From: Leeuwenhoekiella aequorea
GTDB taxonomy: Bacteria; Bacteroidota; Bacteroidia; Flavobacteriales; Flavobacteriaceae
NCBI RefSeq assembly: GCF_004104375.1
Contig: NZ_QOVM01000003.1
Location: 62,001 to 126,000 of the forward strand
Direction: 5' to 3'
DNA length: 64,000 nt
Of this stretch, positions 9,169 through 19,059 are shown piece after piece. Numbering within the stretch: the first letter of the stretch is position 1; every line of letters starts with the position of its first letter. A model generated the notes under the pieces. The model did no database searches. It was not told the DNA's origin and saw only the letters and a list, made by a program, of their open reading frames with translations. Position numbers and translations under genes: made by a program.

Positions 9169-10092
9169 TTAATCAGTTTCAGTAATTTCTTTCAATTTAT
9201 TATCTTGCGCTTGTTTGGCTTTATCTTCAGCATATTCCCAGCCTTGCTGCCACCAGTTAGTCATTAACTTTTTATTGAATATAAGACTGTTCTCTGTAAG
9301 CTTAGATGGAGTGTAATATAGATTAAGTGGTACATCTTTATTAATTGCTGCAAGTTTCCCCACAATTACGTCGTGATACTCTACTTGATCCATTAAAAAT
9401 CCAAATAGATTTACCATTAAAGAAAACGGATTTTTACCGAGAACCTTATTGTATTCCATATTTTCAGATTCAAGAATAATGGCGTCAACCTCTGTTGCTC
9501 CTCTTCTAATAGCTTCACGTATGGGTACAATACAGCCAAAACCACCATCTGCGTATTCAAATCCCTTTTTATTAACCAAGCTCATAAAAGGGACGTAATT
9601 ACAACTTATCCAGATCCATTCGCAAAAATCTTCATATTCCCAATTACGAATTGATTTATACTCAACGGTATTTTTTGTGAGATTTGACACAGTCACTACA
9701 ACATCTGCAGCAGTTCTTTTTATATGCTCAAATTCACTTTTAGAAAGATTTTTTTTAATGTTTTTCAGTAAATTTTTACTCTCGCCAAAAGTGCGTTTGC
9801 GACGCATAAACTGCCAGACTGTATTCCAGTAATTTATAGAAACGTATTCCCGATCGCCTTTAGACTTAATGTTAAAAGGGTTGACATTAAAAATGGTATT
9901 TTGATTGACGTTCGTATAAACCTCGTATGCCCTTTTAATATTATTATTTGCAAGCTGTGAGATTAGCAAACTTCCGGTAGATGTTCCTAAAAACAAATCA
10001 TATTTATGCCCTAGCTCCTCAATAAGATATTGAGCAACTCCCCCGGCATATGCGCCTTTACTTCCTCCACCAGATATTACTAATGCACGCAT
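9169..10092 (-). CDS. Patatin-like phospholipase/acylhydrolase
   Basis: 307-residue patatin-fold lipid acyl hydrolase. It has the oxyanion-hole loop GGGSKGAYAGG at residues 8-18, the nucleophile elbow GTSTG (Ser in GxSxG) near residue 40, and the DGG motif (ADGGFG) holding the dyad Asp near residue 183. There is no signal peptide, so it is probably cytoplasmic or membrane-peripheral. Its ATG overlaps the TAA of the upstream M1 peptidase gene by one base (TAATG), so the two are translated as an operon. Natural substrate unknown. Confidence 0.9.
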   Translation of the reverse strand: MRALVISGGGSKGAYAGGVAQYLIEELGHKYDLFLGTSTGSLLISQLANNNIKRAYEVYTNVNQNTIFNVNPFNIKSKGDREYVSINYWNTVWQFMRRKRTFGESKNLLKNIKKNLSKSEFEHIKRTAADVVVTVSNLTKNTVEYKSIRNWEYEDFCEWIWISCNYVPFMSLVNKKGFEYADGGFGCIVPIREAIRRGATEVDAIILESENMEYNKVLGKNPFSLMVNLFGFLMDQVEYHDVIVGKLAAINKDVPLNLYYTPSKLTENSLIFNKKLMTNWWQQGWEYAEDKAKQAQDNKLKEITETD

Positions 10093-12161
10093 TAAACTAA
10101 TTTTTCAGCTAAAAATTTCCGTTGCTTTTCATCTTTTAGATCAAGCTTTTTAAGCTCTTTCTTCCATTCTGGATCTTTCAGCAACATATTTAAAATATTC
10201 TTACACGATTCTGAAAATCTCCAGTTTATATGAAAACAGCCATCCACCAAATTTTCTAAACTTTTAGGTTCAAAAAGTTGAAGTTGGTATAATTTCTCAA
10301 ATGCATTTTGGCGCGTAGCATAAGAATTTCGATTTCCTGTAAATCGGGTAAGTCTAAAAAAGTGATCGCGTATAAAAGCTTCTTCATAATCTAAGGTTGA
10401 AATAGCCAGCGCTAACCAGGTAATTTCGATATTGTGATCAGAAAAACCTTGAACTCCTTTCATTTGGTTCAAATACTTGTGACGATCTGATGGAAAAGAC
10501 GACCATAAATTAAGTAATGCCTGTTCTCGTGTTATGTAAGAATCATCATTGAGCAAGCGTTCATAGTTAGTCTTCATCTCCAGAGGGACTTTCTGAACCG
10601 TACGTGCAATCGCTTGTCGCACCCACGGATTATTTGTGTAAAAAGCGCGTTCATATATTCGCGATGCAGCTGCGGGTGATACATCTGCTAATTGATAAAC
10701 AGCTTCCTGACCGGTATATTCATCTGGCAAGGCAAGTAAATCCAGTAATTTATTTTGCTTTTGACTAAAAGGAACATTACGCAATGCAACGACGCGCATA
10801 TATTTTTGAATGATTGGAGATTTTTTCAGAACTTCTAAAGCTGCTTTGTCTTGAAAAGCCGTTTGTTGCAACCAGTTTTTCTCAAATTCGATAAGATCCA
10901 TTCCGCTTGACTTGCGCATCTCTTTTAAGAAATCTTCGGTACTTGCGTTCTTATATTTAAAGTTATTAAGGTAACTCTTAATACCTGTTCTAAATGCCTC
11001 ATCCCCTATTTCCTCACGTAAAATATGTAATGCCCAAGCACCTTTCTGATAAAATGTTAGAGAGCTTGCTTTGGGATCTAATAAACGTTCCCCTTTGCCT
11101 TTATCGCTTAACGCCTTTAATTCTTCCGCAGATTTATAAAGTTGCCAGTAGTAATAGTCGTCACCAAAAACTTTTCGTTCTGCAAGAAGTGCATAATACG
11201 TAGCAAATCCTTCTTGTAACCAATGATGTGTTCCTGAGGTTGCCGTTACATAATCGCCAAACCATTGATGCGCCAATTCGTGTGCATTTACACTCACATA
11301 ATTACGATCTATAAAGCCGTTTCTATCTACAACAAATTGATCACTAAAGATAGTCGCCATGGTGTTTTCCATTCCAGCATATAAGAAGTCTTTTACAGGA
11401 ACTTGTCGATAAACTGGCCACGGAAACTTAACACCTATTTCCTCTTCTAAGTAATTGAAAATTTCTTTGCTGTATTTATAGGTACTTAAAACCTTCATTG
11501 AGTCTGTAGGATAGTAATACAGCTCCATAGGAATACCAGAATCAGATACATATTTAATTTTGCGGTAGTCTCCCATTACGACGGCAACCAGGTAACTAGA
11601 CATAGGCTCTGTCATCTCAAAGTGCCAAATAAACTTCTCGCCTTTCTCTTCTTTCTCAATAAGAACGCCATTAGAAACTACTTCCTGCCCGGGATATGCT
11701 ATTATAGAAAGATCAAACTCAATCTTATCATTCATATCATCAATACTGGGTAGCCAGTTAGATGTATATTTTCCTTGACCTTGTGTCCATATTTGCTGAA
11801 AACCTCCATTATTTACAAAATACAGCGCCTTATCGGGTTTTGCAGTATATTTTAGGAGTAGTGAATACGTTTCTCCTTTTAAAAAGTTCTTGGTAAATAT
11901 CATACGCCCGTCATCTGTATGCGTACTTATAAGTTTACCGTTAAGGGTAGAAGAATATTTAGTGATATTTTTTGCATTCAGATACACAAAATCTGCATCG
12001 TCAAGCATTTTAAATTTTACTTCTAATTCGCCGGTAACTGTACCATTGGGATAATCAAAATCTAACAGGGCATAAATGCGTTCAAAGTCAACCGTTTCGG
12101 TCTGCTGGCTATAAAATACACTTGTAAAGCAAGCGAAAAAAGCCGTAAATATCAATTTCAT
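10092..12161 (-). CDS. Secreted M1-family metallo-aminopeptidase
   Basis: 689 residues. A signal peptide (about 1-18, SVFYS) is followed by the beta-rich N-terminal M1 domain. The gluzincin motif HELAHQWFG begins near residue 294, with the third zinc ligand Glu in WLQEGFATY 18 residues after the motif's last His. The substrate N-terminus motif is GMENT (GxMEN type) near residue 260. HEAT-like helices follow (YITREQALLNLWSSFPS). It removes N-terminal residues from peptides in the periplasm or outside. It is first in a two-gene operon with the patatin gene. Confidence 0.92.
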   Translation of the reverse strand: MKLIFTAFFACFTSVFYSQQTETVDFERIYALLDFDYPNGTVTGELEVKFKMLDDADFVYLNAKNITKYSSTLNGKLISTHTDDGRMIFTKNFLKGETYSLLLKYTAKPDKALYFVNNGGFQQIWTQGQGKYTSNWLPSIDDMNDKIEFDLSIIAYPGQEVVSNGVLIEKEEKGEKFIWHFEMTEPMSSYLVAVVMGDYRKIKYVSDSGIPMELYYYPTDSMKVLSTYKYSKEIFNYLEEEIGVKFPWPVYRQVPVKDFLYAGMENTMATIFSDQFVVDRNGFIDRNYVSVNAHELAHQWFGDYVTATSGTHHWLQEGFATYYALLAERKVFGDDYYYWQLYKSAEELKALSDKGKGERLLDPKASSLTFYQKGAWALHILREEIGDEAFRTGIKSYLNNFKYKNASTEDFLKEMRKSSGMDLIEFEKNWLQQTAFQDKAALEVLKKSPIIQKYMRVVALRNVPFSQKQNKLLDLLALPDEYTGQEAVYQLADVSPAAASRIYERAFYTNNPWVRQAIARTVQKVPLEMKTNYERLLNDDSYITREQALLNLWSSFPSDRHKYLNQMKGVQGFSDHNIEITWLALAISTLDYEEAFIRDHFFRLTRFTGNRNSYATRQNAFEKLYQLQLFEPKSLENLVDGCFHINWRFSESCKNILNMLLKDPEWKKELKKLDLKDEKQRKFLAEKLV

Positions 12162-12272
12162 AAAGTCATACTATCTTATAGCCTGCCAAATTAAGGATTT
12201 GATTTCAAAACCGCTCACTTAAGGACAAAGTAAAACGCGAATAAAATAGTTGGGTTTTATATCTTCGTCATC

Positions 12273-14378
12273 ATGAACTCCGGCAAGCTACAAACCCCTA
12301 TAGATTATCTCAAAGGTGTAGGACCTAACAGAGCTACTTTACTACGTTCTGAATTAGGAATTCATACATATCAGGACTTTCTTAATCTATTTCCTAACCG
12401 GTATATAGATAAAACGCAGTACTATAAAATTGCACAGTTACAACCTACAAGTGCAGATGTACAAATTATAGGCAAAATAACACATATAAAAACGGTTGGG
12501 GAAGGAAGAGCTAAACGACTCGTAGCAACATTTATCGATCAAACCGGATCTATGGATTTAGTTTGGTTTAGAGGTCTTAAATGGATACGAGAAAGTCTAA
12601 AAATTAATATTCCATATGTGGTTTTTGGAAAAGTGCAACGCTTTGGGAGTGCGTATTCTATTGCTCATCCAGATCTCGAATTGCTAGAAGAACACGAAAA
12701 AAGTTTACGCATCGCAATGCAACCTGTGTACCCTTCTACTGAAAAATTGAGTAATCGAGGCATTACCAACCGGGTTGTTAATGTACTTATGCAAACTTTA
12801 TTTCAGGAAGTGCATAACGCAATTGACGAATCATTATCAAACTCTATTTTAGATACCTTAAAGCTTATTCCGAAGAAAGAAGCCTATTTAAACATCCACT
12901 TTCCGCAGAGTCAAGAAAGTTTAGCCAAGGCACAGTTTCGGTTAAAATTTGAAGAACTTTTTTATATTCAACTCCAACTACTCGTAAAAAATAAACTACA
13001 TAAACAGAAAATTAAAGGCTATCCTTTTGAACAAATAGGAAATTACTTCACCAAATTCTATAATGAGCATTTACCTTTTGAACTTACAGAAGCACAGAAG
13101 CGTGTAGTTAAAGAAATACGCAATGATCTGGGCAAGCCAGCACAGATGAATCGTTTACTACAAGGAGATGTGGGTAGTGGTAAAACCATTGTTGCTCTTC
13201 TAACGATGCTTATCGCTATAGATAATGATTTTCAGGCTTGCTTAATGGCACCAACTGAAATATTAGCAATACAACATTATCAAGGACTTAGTGAACTTTG
13301 TAAGGACCTTGATATAAATATAGCATTGCTTACGGGATCATCGCGTACTAAAGCCCGAAGGATTATTCACGAAAATCTGGAAAATGGTTCTTTAAATATT
13401 TTGATAGGAACGCACGCGCTGCTGGAGGACAAAGTAAAATTTAAGAATCTAGGTCTCGCCATTATCGATGAGCAACATCGCTTTGGAGTAGCACAGCGCA
13501 GCAAACTGTGGCATAAAAATAGTTTGCCTCCGCATATTCTTATTATGACTGCAACACCTATCCCCCGTACTTTGGCTATGAGTGTGTATGGTGATCTTGA
13601 TGTCTCTGTAATTGATGAATTGCCTCCAGGTAGGAAAGCTATTAAAACGGTTCACCGCTATGATAATAATAGACTGAAGGTTTTTGGTTTTATTAGAGAT
13701 GAAATTAAAAAAGGTCGTCAGATTTATGTGGTTTATCCACTTATTCAAGAAAGCGAAGCGCTGGATTATAAAGACTTAATGGACGGTTATGAAAGTATAA
13801 GTCGGGAGTTTCCTATGCCAGAATACCAAATTTCGATTGTTCACGGCCAGATGAAACCTGCTGATAAGGATTATGAGATGAATCGCTTTGTGAATGGAGA
13901 AACACAAATAATGGTTGCAACAACTGTGATTGAGGTTGGTGTAAATGTACCTAATGCATCAGTAATGATTATCGAGAGCGCAGAGCGTTTTGGCTTGTCG
14001 CAATTACACCAGCTGCGAGGGCGTGTGGGGCGTGGTGCAGATCAAAGTTTTTGTATTTTAATGACTGGTCATAAACTATCTGAAGATAGCAAAACCCGTT
14101 TACAAACTATGACTAACACAAATGATGGTTTCGAAATTGCCGAAGTTGATTTAAAACTGCGGGGTCCCGGGGATATTATGGGAACCCAGCAAAGCGGAGT
14201 ACTCAATTTAAAAATTGCAGATATTATAAAAGACAATGAAATAATGAAAATTTCACGCAACTATGCATCTGCGTTACTTAATGAGGATCCACAGCTATTA
14301 AAAGAAGAAAATCTCCCTATACGCCAGATGTACGCGCAGTTGATGAAATATAAAAATATATGGAATTATATATCCTAA
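12273..14378 (+). CDS. recG: ATP-dependent DNA helicase RecG
   Basis: Branch-migration helicase that remodels stalled forks and Holliday junctions. 701 residues, close to the family's usual length. The N-terminal wedge/OB domain starts LKGVGPNRATLLRSELGI and includes the OB strands around VQIIGKITH. Helicase motifs follow: I GDVGSGKT, Ia APTEILA, II DEQH (in IIDEQHRFGVAQR), III TATPIPRTLA, V ATTVIEVGVNVPNA, and VI QLRGRVGRG. The C-terminal TRG region has LKLRGPGDIMGTQQSG. Single gene 110 bp from the divergent M1 peptidase gene. Confidence 0.97.
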   Translation: MNSGKLQTPIDYLKGVGPNRATLLRSELGIHTYQDFLNLFPNRYIDKTQYYKIAQLQPTSADVQIIGKITHIKTVGEGRAKRLVATFIDQTGSMDLVWFRGLKWIRESLKINIPYVVFGKVQRFGSAYSIAHPDLELLEEHEKSLRIAMQPVYPSTEKLSNRGITNRVVNVLMQTLFQEVHNAIDESLSNSILDTLKLIPKKEAYLNIHFPQSQESLAKAQFRLKFEELFYIQLQLLVKNKLHKQKIKGYPFEQIGNYFTKFYNEHLPFELTEAQKRVVKEIRNDLGKPAQMNRLLQGDVGSGKTIVALLTMLIAIDNDFQACLMAPTEILAIQHYQGLSELCKDLDINIALLTGSSRTKARRIIHENLENGSLNILIGTHALLEDKVKFKNLGLAIIDEQHRFGVAQRSKLWHKNSLPPHILIMTATPIPRTLAMSVYGDLDVSVIDELPPGRKAIKTVHRYDNNRLKVFGFIRDEIKKGRQIYVVYPLIQESEALDYKDLMDGYESISREFPMPEYQISIVHGQMKPADKDYEMNRFVNGETQIMVATTVIEVGVNVPNASVMIIESAERFGLSQLHQLRGRVGRGADQSFCILMTGHKLSEDSKTRLQTMTNTNDGFEIAEVDLKLRGPGDIMGTQQSGVLNLKIADIIKDNEIMKISRNYASALLNEDPQLLKEENLPIRQMYAQLMKYKNIWNYIS

Positions 14379-14515
14379 GTGATTGAATCAATGCTTTGCT
14401 TTCGACAAGCGTGATCGTCATAATCTTTGAAATTTCCTGATATTAAATTAGATAAAAAGGAACAACTATACGCGTATTAAACGCAACTTCGTGCTAAAGA
14501 AAACAGCTTAAATGC

Positions 14516-14523
14516 TATATTTG
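14516..14523 (+). promoter_or_regulatory. Putative -7 box (TATATTTG) of pheT
   Basis: Exact TAnnTTTG match ending 20 bp before the pheT ATG. The only -33-like site (TTCG) is 24 bp upstream, slightly outside the usual spacing, so confidence is moderate. Confidence 0.42.
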
Positions 14524-14543
14524 CCCTTTTAAAATTAAGGGGA

Positions 14544-16970
14544 ATGCAAATAAGCTACAACTGGTTAAAACAGTTTATCAATATTGATTGGAAAGCCGAA
14601 AAAACAGGCAATTTACTTACAGATTTAGGTCTTGAAGTAGAAGGTATAAATGCTTTTCAGAGTGTAAAAGGTGGACTACAAGGTATTGTAGTAGGTCACG
14701 TTTTAACCTGTGTGAAACATCCTAATGCAGATCGCCTTAAGATTACAACCGTTGATATAGGAACCGGAGAACCCATTCAGATTGTTTGTGGCGCACCTAA
14801 CGTTGACGCCGGGCAAAAAGTACCTGTAGCTACTGTAGGCACTACACTTTATGATGAAAAGGGAGAAGCCTGGAAAATAAAAAAAGGCAAAATACGTGGC
14901 GAAGTGAGCAACGGGATGATTTGTGCTGAAGACGAATTAGGTCTTGGGAAAAGTCACGACGGTATTTTGATACTTGATCAAGATCTTACACCCGGCACAA
15001 ATTTATCTGAAATTTATGATATTGAAGATGACGAGGTTTTTGAAATAGGCCTAACTCCTAATCGCGCCGATGCAATGAGCCATATGGGAACTGCGCGCGA
15101 CCTTCGGGCAGGACTCATACAAATGGGAGTTAACAGTGAATTTATAACGCCTTCGACCAGTGCTTTTAGAATAGATAATCGCACACAAAAAATAAGCGTT
15201 CAAGTTCTTAACCAAGAGCGCGCTCCGCGTTATTGTGGTATTACAGTAAGTGGAATCACAGTTAAAGAATCACCCACTTGGTTACAAAATAGACTTAAAG
15301 CAATAGGTCTAACTCCTAAAAATAATATAGTTGACGTTACAAATTATGTGCTTCACGAACTCGGTCAGCCGCTTCACGCATTTGATCTTTCTAAGATAAG
15401 CGGTAAGCAAATAAATGTAAAGACCGTTGAAGCAGGAACCAAATTCACCACTCTGGATGGTATTGAGCGCGAACTTCACGAAGAAGATTTGATGATTTGT
15501 GATTCTGAAAAACCGCTTTGTATTGCAGGTGTGTTTGGTGGTGAAAATAGTGGTGTAACTGAAGAAACTACGGGCATATTTCTAGAAAGTGCTTATTTTA
15601 ATCCGGTGAGTGTACGTAAGAGTGCAAAACGCCACGGACTCAATACAGATGCTTCATTTAGATTTGAACGCGGAATAGATCCTAATTTAACTGAATATGC
15701 ATTGATACGTGCGGTTCTCTTAATTCAGGAAACTGGTGGCGGTGAAGTAACAAGTGATGTAATTGATATCTATCCTAAAAAGATTGAAGATCACCAGGTA
15801 TTTCTAAATTTTGAGCGCGCAGAAAAATTAATTGGAGAAGAAATTTCTAAAGAGACTATAAAATCAATATTATCATCTTTAGATATTAAAATTAACAACA
15901 TTACAGAATCTGGTATTGGTATGACAATTCCTGCATATCGTAATGATGTCACTCGTGAAGTAGATGTTGTAGAAGAAATTCTACGAGTTTATGGGTATAA
16001 TAAAATCAAGTTTAAAGCAAAACTTAATGCTTCAATATCAAAAAGCAGTCGTTTTGCAGATCATAAAGTACAACAGGTTATTGGAAACCTACTTGCAGAT
16101 CAAGGCTTTAATGAAATTCTCAATAACTCATTAACTAATCCTGAGTACGCTGTTTTAAATGATGCATTTAAAGCAGATTACAGTGTGAAGATGCTTAATC
16201 CGTTGAGTACAGATCTTTCTGTAATGAGACAGTCTCTATTATTTTCAGGCTTAGAAGTGCTTGCTTTTAATACAAACAGAAGACAGCCAGATTTAAAACT
16301 GTTTGAATTCGGAAAGAGTTACCACAATTTCCCGGGAGGAAGAGAAGAGCACAAACATCTGACTGTATTTTTAAGCGGTAACAATAATGCAGAAAGCTGG
16401 AACGCACCTCAGAAACCTGCTAGCTTCTTTAATTTAAAGAGTACGGTTGAAACCGTTTTATCTCGTTTAGGCATATCCGATTGGTCTGTAAAGCCGGTTA
16501 AAAACGCTCAGTTTTCTGAAGGATTAAGCTATACTATAAACAAAAAAACTGTAGTAGAATTTGGAGTAGTAGTAAAGAACATACGCAATCATTTTGATCT
16601 TGATCAGGAAATTCTATTTGCAGATTTTAATTGGGATGTTGTACTCGAATTAATCAAACAAAATAAAATTAGTTTTAAACCTATACCTAAAAACCCTGCT
16701 GTTCGTCGTGATTTCGCATTACTACTTAACAAAGATGTTTTGTTTGATGATATCTATCAAGAAGCGCATAATGTAGAAAAAAATCTATTAAAAAATGTGG
16801 CTCTATTTGATGTTTACGAAGGTGCAAATCTACCTGAAGGTAAAAAAAGTTATGCTGTGAGCTTTACACTACAGGATGAAAATAAAACACTAACAGACAA
16901 AGAAATAGATAAGATAATGCAAAAACTTCAGCGACGTTTTGAAGATCGATTTGAAGCGACGCTACGGTAA
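14544..16970 (+). CDS. pheT: Phenylalanine--tRNA ligase beta subunit
   Basis: 808-residue beta subunit of the (alpha-beta)2 PheRS that charges tRNA-Phe. Domain order is canonical: N-terminal MQISYNWLKQFI; EMAP/tRNA-binding OB domain (about 40-150, HPNADRLKITTVDIG and IVCGAPNV); B3/B4 editing domain (DVTNYVLHELGQPLHAFD, and GVFGGENSGV); B5 domain (about 400-475, AYRNDVTREVDVVEEI); catalytic-like domain; and the C-terminal FDX-ACB anticodon-binding domain (about 715-808, NPAVRRDFALLL to RFEDRFEATLR). pheS is not adjacent, so the alpha and beta genes are split in this genome. Confidence 0.97.
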   Translation: MQISYNWLKQFINIDWKAEKTGNLLTDLGLEVEGINAFQSVKGGLQGIVVGHVLTCVKHPNADRLKITTVDIGTGEPIQIVCGAPNVDAGQKVPVATVGTTLYDEKGEAWKIKKGKIRGEVSNGMICAEDELGLGKSHDGILILDQDLTPGTNLSEIYDIEDDEVFEIGLTPNRADAMSHMGTARDLRAGLIQMGVNSEFITPSTSAFRIDNRTQKISVQVLNQERAPRYCGITVSGITVKESPTWLQNRLKAIGLTPKNNIVDVTNYVLHELGQPLHAFDLSKISGKQINVKTVEAGTKFTTLDGIERELHEEDLMICDSEKPLCIAGVFGGENSGVTEETTGIFLESAYFNPVSVRKSAKRHGLNTDASFRFERGIDPNLTEYALIRAVLLIQETGGGEVTSDVIDIYPKKIEDHQVFLNFERAEKLIGEEISKETIKSILSSLDIKINNITESGIGMTIPAYRNDVTREVDVVEEILRVYGYNKIKFKAKLNASISKSSRFADHKVQQVIGNLLADQGFNEILNNSLTNPEYAVLNDAFKADYSVKMLNPLSTDLSVMRQSLLFSGLEVLAFNTNRRQPDLKLFEFGKSYHNFPGGREEHKHLTVFLSGNNNAESWNAPQKPASFFNLKSTVETVLSRLGISDWSVKPVKNAQFSEGLSYTINKKTVVEFGVVVKNIRNHFDLDQEILFADFNWDVVLELIKQNKISFKPIPKNPAVRRDFALLLNKDVLFDDIYQEAHNVEKNLLKNVALFDVYEGANLPEGKKSYAVSFTLQDENKTLTDKEIDKIMQKLQRRFEDRFEATLR

Positions 16971-17021
16971 TACTTTAGCATTTACCATCTTGTAAATTAT
17001 TGATGTATTAGTTAACTTTAA

Positions 17022-17762
17022 ATGCTAAAAAAAAAGAAAATGCTATTAAAGAAGACTAATATTCACGATAAATTACTTCGTGAACAGTTTAGAAAATCAA
17101 AAGGAGATTTAGTTATTAATTGGGTGCATCAATTTCTAAAGAAAACTCCTTCACAAAACGAACGTATCTTAGAAAATCTTGCTGGTGACTTGATTGAAGA
17201 TTTCAATGATTTTGACTTTGATCTTTTAGATACTGATCGCATATTTGATGAGAGCAGTATAAAGAAAATCTGTATTAATTACAGATTGAGATTCTTAGAT
17301 TCTAAATTGTTTAAAGGTACTTTCCCCCAAGAAGCCCTTACAGAAATAAGGCAACTGGAACAAGAACATAATTTACAATTACAGGGGTTTAAAATAATGG
17401 CTCCATCAAAAATGTTTGTACTTAACAAAACAGATGATCCTTTATTATTTGCGCCAATGGGTAATGGGTATTATTATTTAATTCATAAATGGGGTAATGA
17501 CTTACATCCATTGCGTAAATTGATGATGTGGCCCTTAAAAAATTTTGAAAATTTAATAGTTACCATCCTATTATCTAGTGTGCTAGCAACACTCTTAGTA
17601 CCGGACGGATTATTCTCACCTAAACAAACATTTAGTCAGGATCTTATGGTATTCTTTTTTATGTTTAAATCTATTGCAGCTGTTGTTCTATTTTACGGTT
17701 TTGCATTAGGTAAAAACTTTAATAATGCCATCTGGAAATGCAAATTTGATAAAGCAATATGA
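17022..17762 (+). CDS. Hypothetical protein with two C-terminal membrane helices
   Basis: 246 residues. A soluble, charged N-terminal part of about 160 residues (EQFRKSKGDLVINW, LENLAGDLIEDFNDFDFD) is followed by WGNDLHPLRKLMMWPLKNF and two transmembrane helices (about 176-196 and 212-235). I know no function. Its TGA overlaps the ATG of the DUF2007-like gene (ATGA, 4 bp), so the two are translationally coupled and likely act together. The start at 17022 is AUG followed by a Lys-rich stretch; the in-frame ATG seven codons later is equally possible. Confidence 0.72.
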   Translation: MLKKKKMLLKKTNIHDKLLREQFRKSKGDLVINWVHQFLKKTPSQNERILENLAGDLIEDFNDFDFDLLDTDRIFDESSIKKICINYRLRFLDSKLFKGTFPQEALTEIRQLEQEHNLQLQGFKIMAPSKMFVLNKTDDPLLFAPMGNGYYYLIHKWGNDLHPLRKLMMWPLKNFENLIVTILLSSVLATLLVPDGLFSPKQTFSQDLMVFFFMFKSIAAVVLFYGFALGKNFNNAIWKCKFDKAI

Positions 17763-18265
17763 TTAAAGATTCTAACTACGAGCGTGTTTACACGGGATCA
17801 GAACTAAACGTAAAATTTCTTCAAAATCACTTAAAAGAAGCCGGTATTCATAGCGTAGTACGTAATGATGGCGAAAGTGCAATACGTGCAGGTTTTGGCA
17901 CTAATTATGTTAATCAGGCATTGGTATTTGTAGAGAAAGAAAATCTGGTAAAGGCTAAACATATGGTCGAGAAAATCTTTTCAAACACCGAATTATCTGA
18001 TAGCGAATTAGAGGAGCAAGCTACACAAAGCAGACTTGAAGAAGAACCAGATGTAACCGAAAATACAGACACGCTTATTCAAAAAGAAAAAAATCCAAAG
18101 CGCTCTGTTTTGAATCTAGCATTAAATGCTGGTCTTTTGCTATATTCTTTATACCGATTATATCCGCTCACTCAGGGGGAAGAATTACCCACTTTTAGAA
18201 TAGTTCTTAGTGGATTTATCGCAGTATTCTGCGGCTACACACTTATAAAGCATTTAAGGAGTTAA
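17759..18265 (+). CDS. DUF2007-type (GlnB-like 'signal transducing') membrane protein
   Basis: 168 residues. The first 75 resemble the DUF2007 putative signal-transducing domain: YERVYTGSELNVKFLQNHL, AGIHSVVRNDGE, and ALVFVEKENLVKAKHMVEK. An acidic linker (EEPDVTENTD) and two predicted membrane helices (about 116-135 and 145-163) follow. DUF2007 has a ferredoxin-like fold related to PII-type proteins, but its ligand is unknown. It overlaps the preceding gene by 4 bp. Confidence 0.75.
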   Translation: MIKDSNYERVYTGSELNVKFLQNHLKEAGIHSVVRNDGESAIRAGFGTNYVNQALVFVEKENLVKAKHMVEKIFSNTELSDSELEEQATQSRLEEEPDVTENTDTLIQKEKNPKRSVLNLALNAGLLLYSLYRLYPLTQGEELPTFRIVLSGFIAVFCGYTLIKHLRS

Positions 18266-18409
18266 TTTCTAAAATGCTTCAATCACTTATACAGTTTATT
18301 TATACCCTAGGATAGAATCATACGCTTCATTAAATAAGTTTAAAATTCAGCGCAACCTATTTCGTTGTTGATCATCTAAAGATTAATTAATAATCTTAAA
18401 TCTCAACTA

Positions 18410-19000
18410 ATGAAAAAATTATCTTTCGTTCTACTTTCTTTAATTGCCCTTACAACGGCTTGCTCTACTTCAGATGATACAAATTACGTACCTGTTGTAA
18501 GTTCGTTTGAAGTATCTGACCTTATTACAATCCCCGAAGCTAGTGAAACCTATAATGTAGATGATACATTATTCGTAGAATTAAATGTTCCTGTTTCTCT
18601 TGTAGCAGATAATGGCACACCTATAAAACTCGATTCTCTTGTTCCAGATGCTCGTTTTTCTGAAATATTTTTGTTTAGATATGAAGAAGATGATATTGAA
18701 CGTAAATCACCAATCCCATTTACCAATACGAATGTATTTGTAAGTGAAGGTCAAGGTAGACTTGCTGCCGAAGGAGTTGTTCTAACTGCGATAAAAGAGG
18801 AAGACACTTACAAACTACGCGCAGGAATAAAATTAAAAACTGCAGGGAGCTACTTTTTAGCACCTTACAACCAAAGTACTACAGACTCATTTTATGCTAT
18901 TCTCCAAGACTCAAGAACTTTAGATATTGTAGAACTTAAAACAACTATTGCAGGTCAAACTCCCTCTAATAGATTTAGTTATGAAGTAGTATCTCAATAA
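18410..19000 (+). CDS. Hypothetical lipoprotein
   Basis: 196 residues with lipobox LTTAC (Cys18) and then STSDDT, an acidic stretch after the lipid-modified Cys that resembles the flavobacterial lipoprotein surface-export signal. The rest is mostly predicted beta strand with no family I recognise. It ends just before a strong bidirectional hairpin terminator shared with the convergent ABC-F gene. Confidence 0.75.
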   Translation: MKKLSFVLLSLIALTTACSTSDDTNYVPVVSSFEVSDLITIPEASETYNVDDTLFVELNVPVSLVADNGTPIKLDSLVPDARFSEIFLFRYEEDDIERKSPIPFTNTNVFVSEGQGRLAAEGVVLTAIKEEDTYKLRAGIKLKTAGSYFLAPYNQSTTDSFYAILQDSRTLDIVELKTTIAGQTPSNRFSYEVVSQ

Positions 19001-19001
19001 C

Positions 19002-19046
19002 AAAAAAAAGCCGCAAATTGATTTAATCAATTTGCGGCTTTTTTTT
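19002..19046. terminator. Bidirectional rho-independent terminator
   Basis: Perfect stem CCGCAAATTGA / TCAATTTGCGG (19011-19021 and 19027-19037), extended by G-C and A/T pairs. It is flanked by eight A on the left and a run of eight T on the right, so it works in both directions between the convergent lipoprotein and ABC-F genes. Confidence 0.93.
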
Positions 19047-19059
19047 ATTTAAGGCTTTA

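Noticed and set aside
13449-13748. 99-residue reverse frame inside recG
   Set aside because: Antisense shadow of a strongly conserved helicase region.
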